DNA of 54,483 bases. Source: an uncultured Oligella sp. (GTDB lineage Bacteria > Pseudomonadota > Gammaproteobacteria > Burkholderiales > Burkholderiaceae_B). Below the pieces are notes generated by a model. That model ran no database searches and had not been told where the DNA came from. It worked only from the letters and a program-made list of their open reading frames with translations. Below are positions 1 to 8,090 of the stretch, piece by piece (position 1 is the stretch's first letter; each line of letters starts with the position of its first letter). The translations under genes were made by a program, and so were the position numbers. The stretch covers positions 1 through 54,483 of the forward strand of contig CANROD010000011.1 of assembly GCA_947632105.1 (NCBI GenBank). Reading direction: 5' to 3'.

Positions 1-27
1 TTTTAACAACGACTAAGAGAGGTGCTT

Positions 28-339
28 ATGAGTTCTACAAACTTATCCATTAACGGCCACCACCTAGAGGTTACGCCTGCGATCCGTGAATATGTCATGA
101 AGAAGATCGACCGTGTACTTAAGCACACGGATAATGCCACAGCAGCCATTATCAACCTTTCAGTTGAGCCACTTAAGCATCGCGCAGATATCACTGTTCG
201 CATCCCTGGGAAAGAACTATTTTGCGAGGCCACTGAGGATGACCTATACGCAGCGATTGACATATTGGCGGACAAAGCAGATCGCATGGTTCTTAAGCAC
301 AAAACCAAAAAAACTGACGCTCTTCGACGTGCAGTATAG
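28..339 (+). CDS. hpf: Ribosome hibernation promoting factor, short form
   Basis: A 103-residue protein of the HPF/YfiA (RaiA) family, which binds the 30S subunit in slow growth and drives 70S dimerisation or silencing. The sequence shows the family's beginning (LSINGHHLEVTPAIREYV), a basic helix (MKKIDRVLKH) and the second helix AAIDILADKADRM. It ends just after KHKTKK, so it is the short form without the long C-terminal dimerisation domain. I start it at ATG 28 because AGAGAGG lies about 6 bases upstream; a GTG at 22 is in frame but badly placed. In relatives it follows rpoN, which would lie to the left of this window. Confidence 0.93.
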   Translation: MSSTNLSINGHHLEVTPAIREYVMKKIDRVLKHTDNATAAIINLSVEPLKHRADITVRIPGKELFCEATEDDLYAAIDILADKADRMVLKHKTKKTDALRRAV

Positions 340-353
340 GTATTAAAAACCAC

Positions 354-404
354 AATCAAGACAGCCCAAATAATCATCTATTGATTATTTGGGCTGTCTT
401 GATT
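354..404. terminator. Perfect 23-bp inverted repeat downstream of hpf
   Basis: Arms 354-376 and 382-404 are exact reverse complements with a 5-base loop (TCTAT). The core is GACAGCCCAAATAATCA. No T-run follows on the + strand, so it may be a transcription barrier, a processing site or a 3' stabiliser rather than a textbook terminator. A conventional terminator follows at 448-469. Confidence 0.6.
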
Positions 405-447
405 TATAACTAGTCGTAGAATATGATTCTACACACACGATAACTTG

Positions 448-469
448 CCCAGCAATCTGCTGGGTTTTT
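448..469 (+). terminator. Rho-independent terminator before ptsN
   Basis: Stem CCCAGCA / TGCTGGG (448-454 with 458-464), 3-base loop, then TTTTT (465-469). It would end the hpf transcript and make ptsN dependent on its own promoter or on readthrough. Confidence 0.8.
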
Positions 470-528
470 AATTCTTTAGCTAACTTTTAATGAAATTAAA
501 TCCTCTACATGAGGTAAATTATTCATAT

Positions 529-978
529 ATGAACCAATTTGCGAATATTTTGAGCGTTGAAAATATCATTCTCGATATAAATGTCACAAGTAAAAAGCGC
601 GCTTTTGAACAGGCAGCTCTACTCTTTGAAAATCATCAAGGAGTTTCTCGCTCGACTGTCTTTGATAGCCTTTTTTCTAGAGAAAGACTCGGCTCTACAG
701 CATTAGGGCATGGCGTAGCTGTACCTCACGGCCGCATCCCTAACTTAACTCAACCAGCGGCAGCGTTTATGCGCCTAGCTAATCCAATTCCTTTTGATGC
801 TCCAGACAATGAAAACGTTAATATTTTAGTGATATTACTAGTTCCGGAAAATGCTACACAAGAGCACTTAGAGATACTAGCCTCTCTAGCTAAGACCCTC
901 TCAAATGAAGAGACGAGAGCTCAGCTACAATCACTTAATGATGCTCAGGCGATCTACGACCTCTTTAATCAGCAATAA
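529..978 (+). CDS. ptsN: Nitrogen-regulatory PTS protein EIIA-Ntr
   Basis: PtsN is the terminal phosphoacceptor of the nitrogen PTS. It signals to potassium transport, phosphate sensing and related targets rather than moving sugar. The 149-residue product has the EIIA fold signature with the phosphorylatable histidine in GHGVAVPHGR (about His67) and the family's SKKRAFEQAALLFE helix near the N-terminus. I place the start at ATG 529 (MNQFANIL), which matches the usual family beginning. An upstream in-frame ATG at 490 would add 13 residues with no good ribosome site; GAGG at 511 is 14 bases from 529, so the start is not certain. hprK follows after 16 bases, forming a PTS-Ntr operon. Confidence 0.93.
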   Translation: MNQFANILSVENIILDINVTSKKRAFEQAALLFENHQGVSRSTVFDSLFSRERLGSTALGHGVAVPHGRIPNLTQPAAAFMRLANPIPFDAPDNENVNILVILLVPENATQEHLEILASLAKTLSNEETRAQLQSLNDAQAIYDLFNQQ

Positions 979-994
979 TATTTAGGATAGAACT

Positions 995-1933
995 ATGGTA
1001 ACAATCCAAGAATTGGCAACAGAACATAAAGACAGCCTACATTTATCTTGGATAGCCAATGAGGCGCATAGCAATAAGGCTCTTCCAGCTCATGACCTGT
1101 CCTCAGCAGATCTAATCGGTCACTTAAATATGGTGCATCCCGAACGAATCCAAGTATTTGGAGTTGAGGAGGTAAACTTCTTTAACAGCCTATCAAAAGC
1201 GACTCAAAATCGCTCTCTTATTGAGTTAGGAAAGCATAATGTACCTTGTATTATTATCGCTGAGGGTCTTGATACTCCTTCTAATTTATACAGATTTTGC
1301 CTACAAAAAGGGATCCCTCTACTGGGCAGCACAGCTGACGCTGCCTATTTAATAGATGCTATCAGGACCTACTTAAGTCGTCGCTACGCTCCAACAACCT
1401 TAGTACACGGTGTCTTTATGGACGTGCTTGGTTTAGGCGTACTCATCACCGGCGAGTCTGGACTCGGCAAAAGTGAGTTAGCCCTTGAGCTAATCTCCAG
1501 AGGCCATGGCTTGGTCGCGGATGACATAGTTGAGTTGAGTCGCCCAGGCATTGGCTTTATCGAAGGTCGTTGTAATCCACTACTACAAAACCTACTAGAG
1601 GTCCGAGGCATCGGCCTATTAGATATTAAGACCATCTTCGGCGAAACATCAGTTCGTCGCAAAATGAACCTTAAACTCATTGTCCATCTAGTTAAATCAC
1701 ATGGCGAGGATTTCGAACGCTTACCACTCAATGAGCAAAACGACAAGATTTTAGGCCTGACGATTCCGCGTGTTAAACTAGCTGTTCTAGCAGGACGCAA
1801 CTTAGCTGTTTTAGTAGAAGCTGCGGTACGCAACACAATCTTAAAATTACGAGGTGTTGATACCCTGGCAGATTTTATGGAACGTCAATCACAAGCCATC
1901 ATGGAAAGCTCAAAAGATGAACCAAGAAATTAG
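995..1933 (+). CDS. hprK: HPr kinase/phosphorylase
   Basis: HprK phosphorylates and dephosphorylates a serine of HPr in the cytoplasm. In betaproteobacteria it is linked to the nitrogen PTS and cell-surface control rather than to sugar uptake. The 312-residue product has an N-terminal domain (1-130) and a kinase domain with Walker A GESGLGKS at 153-160. The family signature region follows, with EVRGIGLLDIKTIFG downstream. AGGAT precedes ATG 995 at a normal distance. Its 3' end overlaps rapZ by 17 bases, pointing to coupled translation. HPr itself is not in the window. Confidence 0.96.
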   Translation: MVTIQELATEHKDSLHLSWIANEAHSNKALPAHDLSSADLIGHLNMVHPERIQVFGVEEVNFFNSLSKATQNRSLIELGKHNVPCIIIAEGLDTPSNLYRFCLQKGIPLLGSTADAAYLIDAIRTYLSRRYAPTTLVHGVFMDVLGLGVLITGESGLGKSELALELISRGHGLVADDIVELSRPGIGFIEGRCNPLLQNLLEVRGIGLLDIKTIFGETSVRRKMNLKLIVHLVKSHGEDFERLPLNEQNDKILGLTIPRVKLAVLAGRNLAVLVEAAVRNTILKLRGVDTLADFMERQSQAIMESSKDEPRN

Positions 1934-2798
1934 TCCCTTAGTCCTAATTACCGGTATTTCTGGGTCGGGAAAAAGTGTTGCTTTAAACCAATTAGAGGAT
2001 TTAGGCTACTATTGTGTCGACAACTTACCCATCCAACTACTACATGATTTTGTCGCTACAACACGTGAAGCAGAAATCGAAAAGGTAGCTGTTGCGATTG
2101 ATATTCGCACGCCAGGAGATATTGGCAGCCTCCCCCAAATCATCACGGCATTACGCGCAAGGGGTACACCAGTTCTGACAATTTTCTTAGAGGCTAACGA
2201 CCAAACAATCCTACAACGCTACTCTGAGTCTCGGCGTCGTCATCCTTTAACCCATAGAATCAAGGGCATTACAAATGAGGCAAGCTCTTTAGAGGAGTGC
2301 GTTCGCTATGAGAGAAAGCACTTAGCACCTCTAAAGTTGCAAGAACACAACATCGACACTTCAAACATAAAACCCGCCCAACTTCGTGCATGGATAAAGG
2401 ATCTCGTTGGAGTTGACACTCGTAATATCCTCTTAACCTTTGAGTCATTTGCCTTTAAAATTGGGGTTCCTTCTAGCGCAGACTTGGTTTTTGATGTAAG
2501 ATGTCTACCTAATCCTCATTATGATCGTGAATTACGTCCCTTGACTGGTCGTGATGAGCCCGTAGCTTTATGGTTATCACAATTCGATATTGTGAGTGAA
2601 CTAATTCGTGACATAGCCAATTACATTGAAAAGTGGCTCCCTTGTTATCAGCAAGACACGCGCAGTTATCTTACTGTAGCCATTGGATGTACAGGCGGAC
2701 AGCATCGCTCTGTCTACGTCGTCGAGCAATTAGCTAACATCTTCTCTGATCATAAGTCGCTACGCGTCAGGCATAGAGCCCAGACGCCCAACCTTTAA
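1917..2798 (+). CDS. rapZ: RNase adapter protein RapZ
   Basis: RapZ is a nucleotide-binding adapter that in enterobacteria presents the sRNA GlmZ to RNase E and senses glucosamine-6-phosphate. In other groups the role is less certain. The 293-residue product shows Walker A GISGSGKS at 13-20 and the C-terminal motif CTGGQHRSVYVVEQLA. I start at ATG 1917 (MNQEISPL), inside the hprK tail, because the longer reading adds 21 residues unlike the family. The protein ends RHRAQTPNL, slightly longer than the usual C-terminus. Confidence 0.94.
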   Translation: MNQEISPLVLITGISGSGKSVALNQLEDLGYYCVDNLPIQLLHDFVATTREAEIEKVAVAIDIRTPGDIGSLPQIITALRARGTPVLTIFLEANDQTILQRYSESRRRHPLTHRIKGITNEASSLEECVRYERKHLAPLKLQEHNIDTSNIKPAQLRAWIKDLVGVDTRNILLTFESFAFKIGVPSSADLVFDVRCLPNPHYDRELRPLTGRDEPVALWLSQFDIVSELIRDIANYIEKWLPCYQQDTRSYLTVAIGCTGGQHRSVYVVEQLANIFSDHKSLRVRHRAQTPNL

Positions 2799-2800
2799 AC

Positions 2801-3532
2801 ATGATGAGCATAAAAAAATCATTATTCTCGGCAGTTTGTGTTGGCAGTTTATTATTTTCTACTACAGCCACCGCTGCCTTACAGCAAGACCCCTCAATCC
2901 AACAATTAATTGAGGATGGTGATAGCACCAATACACTCGTAACCGAGTCTTTTCGTATTACCGTAAACGGTATATTTCCAGAGAGTGAATACGAGAGCCT
3001 ATTTAATGGCTCATTAGAAAATGCGCCAACCTATACTGCGGAAGAGTTAAAAGAAGCACTAAATCCACAGAATAAAATTGAGCTTACCCATGATTTAGAA
3101 ACTAAGCCAACCTTACGTGCAAAGAGCCAGCAAGGCTTAACTGGCCAGCACATCCGTGCTAAGCGCGGTAAATCCTACGTCGTTAAAGGCATCCGTTACA
3201 CTCCTTTTTCATCAGTCTCTGAGTTCACCGAAGTCGGTGAAGCCTCTTGGTATGGCCCTGGTTTTCATGGTCGTAAGACGGCAAATGGAGAGCGTTATAA
3301 TCAAAACGCATTAACTGCTGCCCATAAAGAACTACCTATTAATAGCGTCGTACGCGTCACGCACGAAGCTACAGGCAAAAGCGTAGTGGTCCGTATTAAT
3401 GATCGGGGACCCTTCCATGGCGACCGCGTCATAGATATGTCCTATGCGGCCGCTAAGGCGATTGGCATGGTTCAACAGGGTAAGGCTAATGTTAAAATCG
3501 AGCTTATGCCTAAGGGGCAACCAACTCTCTAA
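2801..3532 (+). CDS. rlpA: RlpA-like septal ring/lytic transglycosylase-type protein without SPOR domain
   Basis: RlpA proteins carry a double-psi beta-barrel and cleave or bind naked peptidoglycan glycans. Here a signal peptide with an Ala-x-Ala site (TATA-ALQQ, about residues 1-26) is followed by a roughly 115-residue acidic linker. The barrel domain starts at GEASWYGPGFHGRKTANGE, with the catalytic-type INDRGPFHGDRVIDMS near the end. There is no lipobox cysteine and no C-terminal SPOR domain, both usual in RlpA, so septal targeting by SPOR is not expected. The start could be ATG 2801 or 2804. It lies 2 bases after rapZ, which suggests cotranscription. Confidence 0.85.
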   Translation: MMSIKKSLFSAVCVGSLLFSTTATAALQQDPSIQQLIEDGDSTNTLVTESFRITVNGIFPESEYESLFNGSLENAPTYTAEELKEALNPQNKIELTHDLETKPTLRAKSQQGLTGQHIRAKRGKSYVVKGIRYTPFSSVSEFTEVGEASWYGPGFHGRKTANGERYNQNALTAAHKELPINSVVRVTHEATGKSVVVRINDRGPFHGDRVIDMSYAAAKAIGMVQQGKANVKIELMPKGQPTL

Positions 3533-3552
3533 ACTATATTTAGCAGACCTTT

Positions 3553-3590
3553 TAAAAGCGCCTGAATCATTATGAAAGCAGGCGCTTTTA
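3553..3590. terminator. Bidirectional terminator between rlpA and rsmI
   Basis: Perfect 12-bp stem TAAAAGCGCCTG (3553-3564) with CAGGCGCTTTTA (3579-3590) and a 14-base loop. It has A/T tracts on both flanks and lies between convergent genes. Confidence 0.85.
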
Positions 3591-3594
3591 CTAC

Positions 3595-4548
3595 CTATTC
3601 TTCTTTTAAGCTCAGAGCGGCTTGATAGGCCTCTTCCCTAGAAGCACCCATAGTTTTTTGAAGAATTTTTGCACTATCTCTAACTGAAAGACCATGTGCC
3701 AACAGCTCTTTTAATAAAGGCATGTAATCATGGTTTATTTGAGTTTGCTTAGACGGTTCGACCACCAAGACAAACTCACCTTTTTCTCTTTGCCTATCAG
3801 AAACTAACCAATCCAATAATTCCGTTATTGGCATACGCTTAGTTTCTTCAAAACGCTTTGTTAACTCCCTCCCAACCATAATCTGACGATTAGGCTCGGT
3901 AATTGAGAGCTCTATTAACGCCTTGAAACAATCCTTCAAGCGGTGTGGTGCTTCATACATAATGACCGTTACAGGTTGTTTTAACCAATACTGAAGCCAC
4001 TCTTGGCGAGCATTTTTTTTAGTTGGAACAAAACCCGCAAAAGCGAAACTTGGCTGCTCATCTGTTGTAAAACCACTAGCCATTAGAGCTGTAATAACCG
4101 CGGACGGCCCAGGGATGGGACAAACCTTAAAACCAGCCTCATGCACCTTTGCAACTAGCTTCGACCCGGGATCACTAACAGCAGGCGCACCCGCATCAGA
4201 GACTAATGCCACCCTTTTGCCCGCAGCCAAAAGTTCAACTATCTTCTCTGCGGCAGACGACTCGTTATGCTGATGTGCTGCAATCAATGGCTTATGAACA
4301 GAGTAAGCATTTAACAGCACCTGGGTAGAACGAGTATCTTCACAGGCAATCACATCGACCATCCGTAACGTATAAAGCGCACGCTGAGAAATATCCGCTA
4401 GATTTCCAATAGGTGTAGCCACGACATAAAGACAATGCGAGGGCCAATGCTGTCGCTGCAAACGCTCCTGCACCACCACATTGATTAACTCACTATCAGT
4501 ATCAACAGCTACTGAAACAGATGGACAATTTACTCCGTCTTGACTCAT
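3595..4548 (-). CDS. rsmI: 16S rRNA (cytidine1402-2'-O)-methyltransferase
   Basis: RsmI methylates the 2'-O of C1402 in 16S rRNA near the decoding centre, using S-adenosylmethionine. The tetrapyrrole-methylase fold is clear: YVVATPIGNLADISQRAL, ACEDTRST, SDAGAPAVSDPG and PIPGPSAVITALMASG in order. There are about 45 extra residues ahead of the conserved beginning. I start at ATG 4548 because AAGG lies 5 bases upstream; the in-frame GTG at 4554 overlaps that ribosome site. It diverges from yraN, as in the rsmI-yraN-diaA-dolP cluster of other proteobacteria. Confidence 0.95.
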   Translation of the reverse strand: MSQDGVNCPSVSVAVDTDSELINVVVQERLQRQHWPSHCLYVVATPIGNLADISQRALYTLRMVDVIACEDTRSTQVLLNAYSVHKPLIAAHQHNESSAAEKIVELLAAGKRVALVSDAGAPAVSDPGSKLVAKVHEAGFKVCPIPGPSAVITALMASGFTTDEQPSFAFAGFVPTKKNARQEWLQYWLKQPVTVIMYEAPHRLKDCFKALIELSITEPNRQIMVGRELTKRFEETKRMPITELLDWLVSDRQREKGEFVLVVEPSKQTQINHDYMPLLKELLAHGLSVRDSAKILQKTMGASREEAYQAALSLKEE

Positions 4549-4611
4549 ATTCACCTTCCCATGACTAAGAATAAGATTTTAACCTTTAGCCTACGACAAG
4601 GTGGACTTATT

Positions 4612-5169
4612 ATGAAAAACAGCAAGACTAAAATTGATATTAATAACACAACACTTAAAGTAGCTATGAACCACACGGCTAGCGAACAGGCAGTTATTTT
4701 TGATTTATTAGCAAAGCCAAGTTTAAAGCGTCCCTATGGCCGTTATGGCAAAAGACGCACTAAAGCCAGTACAATTACTACCCAAAACAACCATCCTGCC
4801 AAGCTCTCCCCTACTCAAGAGCGTGGACAGGCTTTTGAACTACAAGCGATTGGTTTTTTACAAAGCAAAGGACTGAAATTAATCGCTAAGAATCTACGCT
4901 GCAGAGCCGGAGAAATTGATTGTGTCATGCTAGATAAAAATACCCTAGTCTTTGTAGAGGTAAGGCAACGCACTCAACAGCACCTAACTAAGGCCGCCGC
5001 TAGTATCACTAAAGAAAAGCAGCGCAAGACTAAACTGGCTGCTTGTTATTATTTACCTAAACTATGCCATCACCTAGGACTGACAAGCACGCCTGTATGT
5101 CGCTTTGATGTGGTTACTTTTGATGGTCAAGCGCAAAGACGTCAATGGCTTCGCAATGCATTTTACTAA
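4612..5169 (+). CDS. yraN: YraN / UPF0102 family putative nuclease-fold protein
   Basis: YraN proteins have a Holliday-junction-resolvase/restriction-nuclease-like fold but no firmly proven function. The domain occupies about residues 65-185: QERGQAFELQAIGFLQSKG, then GEIDCVMLDKNTLVFVEVRQR, the E-D-ExR pattern expected of the fold. About 65 residues ahead of it are basic, unusual for a family of roughly 120 residues. I chose ATG 4612 because AAGGTGGA sits 6 bases upstream. ATGs at 4540 and 4561 are in frame, but the former runs into rsmI. The neighbours rsmI and diaA/dolP support the assignment. Confidence 0.85.
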   Translation: MKNSKTKIDINNTTLKVAMNHTASEQAVIFDLLAKPSLKRPYGRYGKRRTKASTITTQNNHPAKLSPTQERGQAFELQAIGFLQSKGLKLIAKNLRCRAGEIDCVMLDKNTLVFVEVRQRTQQHLTKAAASITKEKQRKTKLAACYYLPKLCHHLGLTSTPVCRFDVVTFDGQAQRRQWLRNAFY

Positions 5170-5264
5170 ATTGCCCAAGGATTCTCGGATCAACATTCGC
5201 CTTGCTAAACTTTCAGCTATGATATTAGTCTGACCTTTAGAATTAATCACCATATTTTATAAAA

Positions 5265-5852
5265 ATGAGCACCTCAAATCGCATAGAGCAACACTTTCTA
5301 GACAACGCTGCCCTTGTTGAACAAAGCCTAAAGACCTTAGCTAAATCTCTAGAGCGCGGTATCGAGCTGATGTTTCAGACAATCAGCAATAACGGTAAGG
5401 TACTAGCTTGTGGCAATGGCGGCTCCGCTGCAGACGCCCAACACTTTATTGCTGAACTGGTTGGTCGTTTTGAACGTGAACGCTTTCCATTAGCCGGTAT
5501 TGCGCTCAACACTGACACATCTATTTTAACGGCTGTTGGTAATGACTATGGTTACGAACAGATTTTCGAACGCCAAGTACGTGCCTTAGCTCAACCCGCT
5601 GACCTACTTGTAGCAATTTCGACAAGTGGTAACTCTGCTAATATTATTCATGCCATCGAAGCAGCAAAAGAGTATGATATTCCAATTATTGCCCTTACTG
5701 GTCGTGGTGGTGGAACTATTGGTGAGCTTTTATCATCTAACGATGTTCACCTTTGCGTTCCCCATGACCGCACGATGAGGGTTCAGGAAATCCATATCTT
5801 GCTTTTACATATTTTATGTGACGGCCTAGATGCAGCTATACTCGGAGATTAA
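5265..5852 (+). CDS. diaA: SIS-domain protein, DiaA / phosphoheptose isomerase type
   Basis: A 195-residue single SIS domain. GmhA converts sedoheptulose-7-phosphate to the heptose precursor of lipopolysaccharide; its paralogue DiaA stimulates DnaA at the origin. Seen here are CGNGGSAADAQHFIAELVGRFE, STSGNSANI and the C-terminal VQEIHILLLHILCD, which keep the His/Glu/Gln positions used for zinc and catalysis in GmhA. The gene order rsmI-yraN-this-dolP is that of diaA. Sequence alone does not decide between the two roles, and one protein may do both. Sure of the family, less of the role. Confidence 0.85.
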   Translation: MSTSNRIEQHFLDNAALVEQSLKTLAKSLERGIELMFQTISNNGKVLACGNGGSAADAQHFIAELVGRFERERFPLAGIALNTDTSILTAVGNDYGYEQIFERQVRALAQPADLLVAISTSGNSANIIHAIEAAKEYDIPIIALTGRGGGTIGELLSSNDVHLCVPHDRTMRVQEIHILLLHILCDGLDAAILGD

Positions 5853-5855
5853 AGG

Positions 5856-6593
5856 ATGTTAGATAAGTTACTTTTACAGCCTACACCAAGCAAACTATCA
5901 AAGAAAATCCATTCACGTCAATTTTTAATCGCGAGTGTACTCGCTTCATCATTATTATTGACTGCTTGCGTACCTCTCTTGGTGGGTAGCGCAGCGGTTG
6001 GTGTCGTCACTGTAGTCAATGACCGTCGCCCTGCTGCTATGCAAGCCAATGATAAAAAAATCAGTATATACGCAGATAGTAAAGCTGCCGCAGCTTTACC
6101 ATCTGGCACATCCAGAGTCAATGCGATGACTTTTAACCACCGCGTGCTGTTAACCGGCGAGGTGGCTTCTGAAGAAGACAAGCAGATCGTAGGGCAAGAG
6201 GTACGAGAAATTGACGGCGTGACTGATGTAGTCAACCAATTAGTTGTCGGCCCTGTCGCTAACTTCTCTACTCGTAGTAATGACACATGGATTAGCACCA
6301 AGGTCAGAACTGACCTTTTAGCCTCTTCCGGCATACCTAGCGGCACCATTTTAACTACCACCTCTCAAGGTGTTGTTTATCTAATGGGGCAGGTCACAGC
6401 ACAAGAATCAGACGCTGCTGCTAACGCCGCAGCAGGTGTAGCAGGAGTCACAAGAGTCGTCAAGGTTTTTGATGTTGGCGACACATCAGATAGAGCCTCG
6501 TCCGGCTCGCAAAGTAGCACCACTACCAACAGCACAAGCACAGACAACCCAACGTCTAGCGGCGAGACCAAAACCTTTCCTTTAACAAATTAA
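5856..6593 (+). CDS. dolP: Outer membrane BON-domain lipoprotein, DolP type
   Basis: DolP (YraP) is an outer membrane lipoprotein with two BON domains that bind anionic lipid; it supports envelope integrity and BAM function. The product has a long N-terminal lead and a lipobox (SLLLTAC, Cys about residue 38). BON1 is roughly residues 68-130 (VNAMTFNHRVLLTGEV...VVNQLVVG) and BON2 about 140-205 (TKVRTDLLASSGI...GVTRVVKVFDV). A Ser/Thr-rich tail of about 35 residues follows. It begins 3 bases after diaA with GGAG about 8 bases upstream, consistent with cotranscription. The low-complexity tail is an unusual addition. Confidence 0.88.
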   Translation: MLDKLLLQPTPSKLSKKIHSRQFLIASVLASSLLLTACVPLLVGSAAVGVVTVVNDRRPAAMQANDKKISIYADSKAAAALPSGTSRVNAMTFNHRVLLTGEVASEEDKQIVGQEVREIDGVTDVVNQLVVGPVANFSTRSNDTWISTKVRTDLLASSGIPSGTILTTTSQGVVYLMGQVTAQESDAAANAAAGVAGVTRVVKVFDVGDTSDRASSGSQSSTTTNSTSTDNPTSSGETKTFPLTN

Positions 6594-6621
6594 TATGACC
6601 AGTTAACTTAGCGATCTAAAA

Positions 6622-7125
6622 ATGAAAAAAAGTTTTATTTCGATTATTGTTGTAGCAGTTATTGCTATTTTAGCTTTCTTTACTTATAACACTCTGTTTA
6701 TAAGTAAAGCTGCACCACAAGTGACCTTTAACAGTATCGATGGTCGTACGTTCGATACAGATGATCTAAAGGGTAAAGTCACTATGGTGAAATTTTGGGC
6801 TACTGACTGTGTTACCTGTATGAAGCAAATGCCTGATACAGTAGCTCACCATGAACGATATCAGCATCAAGGCTTTGAGACTATTGCAGTAGCAATGAAG
6901 CATGATAAAGTTGATGCTATTCAACGCCTAATTGATAATCGTGGCTATAAATTCACCATTGTCCATGATGCTGATGGTTCAATTGCCGAAGCGTTTGGTG
7001 AGGTTCGTTTTACACCCGTTGCTTTTCTATATGATCGGCAGGGCAAACTTGTTAAAAGCTATATTGGTGACTACGACACAAATTTATTCATTACCGATCT
7101 AGAAAGAACCTTAGCACAAAGCTAG
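6622..7125 (+). CDS. Membrane-anchored thioredoxin-fold (TlpA/ResA-like) protein
   Basis: A 167-residue protein with one N-terminal membrane segment (about 5-27) and a periplasmic AhpC/TSA-type thioredoxin domain. The active site is FWATDCVTC, with CVTC at residues 63-66; the cis-proline loop is FTPVAFLYD. TlpA/ResA proteins reduce disulfides in apo-cytochrome c or other exported proteins; the CVTC motif differs from the commoner CGPC or CEPC. It sits between dolP and argB, which gives no hint of a substrate. A second TlpA-like gene lies at 52080-52871. Confidence 0.85.
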   Translation: MKKSFISIIVVAVIAILAFFTYNTLFISKAAPQVTFNSIDGRTFDTDDLKGKVTMVKFWATDCVTCMKQMPDTVAHHERYQHQGFETIAVAMKHDKVDAIQRLIDNRGYKFTIVHDADGSIAEAFGEVRFTPVAFLYDRQGKLVKSYIGDYDTNLFITDLERTLAQS

Positions 7126-7167
7126 TGATCATTTAAACCACAACACAATTACTTTTTAACTATCTCC

Positions 7168-7173
7168 TATAAT
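7168..7173 (+). promoter_or_regulatory. Possible -10 element upstream of argB
   Basis: An exact TATAAT 14 bases before the argB start codon, in the 62-base gap after the thioredoxin-like gene. No convincing -35 box is seen at the right distance, and the leader would be very short, so this is tentative. Confidence 0.35.
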
Positions 7174-7187
7174 CATTAGAGACAACG

Positions 7188-8075
7188 ATGACTGAATCAA
7201 GTATCACCCCTGCGATTAAGGCTGAGATCATCTCTGAATCAATGCCTTATATTCGTCGCTTTCATGGCAAAACCATTGTCATCAAGTTTGGTGGCAATGC
7301 AATGATTGATGAACAATTGCAAAAAAGCTTTGCCCACGATGTCGCTCTACTTAAGCTTATTGGTTTAAACCCTATTGTTGTTCATGGTGGTGGACCACAA
7401 ATTGATAAAGCACTTAAGCGCTTAGGTAAAGAAGGTACTTTTTTACAAGGTATGCGTGTTACTGATGACGAAACGATGGAAGTCGTTGAGTGGGTTTTAG
7501 GTGGTCAGGTGCAGCAAGACATTGTTATGATGATTAATCAGGCAGGCGGCAAAGCCGTAGGCCTCACAGGTAAAGACGGTGGTCTTATCAAGGCTAAGAA
7601 AAAGCTAATGGACAATCAACAAGACCCTGACAACCCTTTGGACATCGGTTTTGTTGGTGATGTCCAATCCATTGATCCATCTGTTATCAAGGTTCTGCAA
7701 AACGACCAATTCATCCCTGTTATCAGCCCCATTGCCTATAACGAAGAGGATGACGCAGTTTATAATATTAATGCCGATATTGTTGCAGGCCGCATAGCTC
7801 AAGTTATGATGGCTGAAAAGCTTATTTTACTGACTGATATCCGTGGCGTCCTAGACAAAGAAAAACAATTAATTAAACGCCTTAACACTAAAATTATTAA
7901 TGAATTAATTAATGATGGCACAATCAGTGGCGGCATGTTGCCTAAGCTCTCCGGCGCCCTAGAAGCCGCTAATTCAGGGGTTAACTCTGTACACATTATT
8001 GATGGACGAGTACCGCACAGCTTATTACTCGAAATTCTAACTAATGACGGTGTTGGCAGCATGATTACGGTCTAA
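7188..8075 (+). CDS. argB: Acetylglutamate kinase
   Basis: ArgB phosphorylates N-acetyl-L-glutamate, the second step of arginine synthesis, in the cytoplasm. The 295-residue product has the amino-acid-kinase landmarks: the glycine-rich [10 protein letters not shown] near residue 30, [10 protein letters not shown], the substrate loop [22 protein letters not shown] and the C-terminal [18 protein letters not shown]. Length and order match the bacterial enzyme. No other arginine gene is nearby. The HAD gene follows after 15 bases and is probably cotranscribed, a pairing also known from Bordetella-type genomes. Confidence 0.97.
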   Translation: MTESSITPAIKAEIISESMPYIRRFHGKTIVIKFGGNAMIDEQLQKSFAHDVALLKLIGLNPIVVHGGGPQIDKALKRLGKEGTFLQGMRVTDDETMEVVEWVLGGQVQQDIVMMINQAGGKAVGLTGKDGGLIKAKKKLMDNQQDPDNPLDIGFVGDVQSIDPSVIKVLQNDQFIPVISPIAYNEEDDAVYNINADIVAGRIAQVMMAEKLILLTDIRGVLDKEKQLIKRLNTKIINELINDGTISGGMLPKLSGALEAANSGVNSVHIIDGRVPHSLLLEILTNDGVGSMITV

Positions 8076-8090
8076 AGATAGTCACTAGCA

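Noticed and set aside
1384-1836. Long open frame on the minus strand inside hprK
   Set aside because: It lies opposite a clear kinase gene with no ribosome site and no recognisable protein; a shadow frame.
5170-5264. Possible promoter TATGAT before diaA
   Set aside because: The -10-like hexamer lacks a -35 box at a proper distance, so it is not listed.
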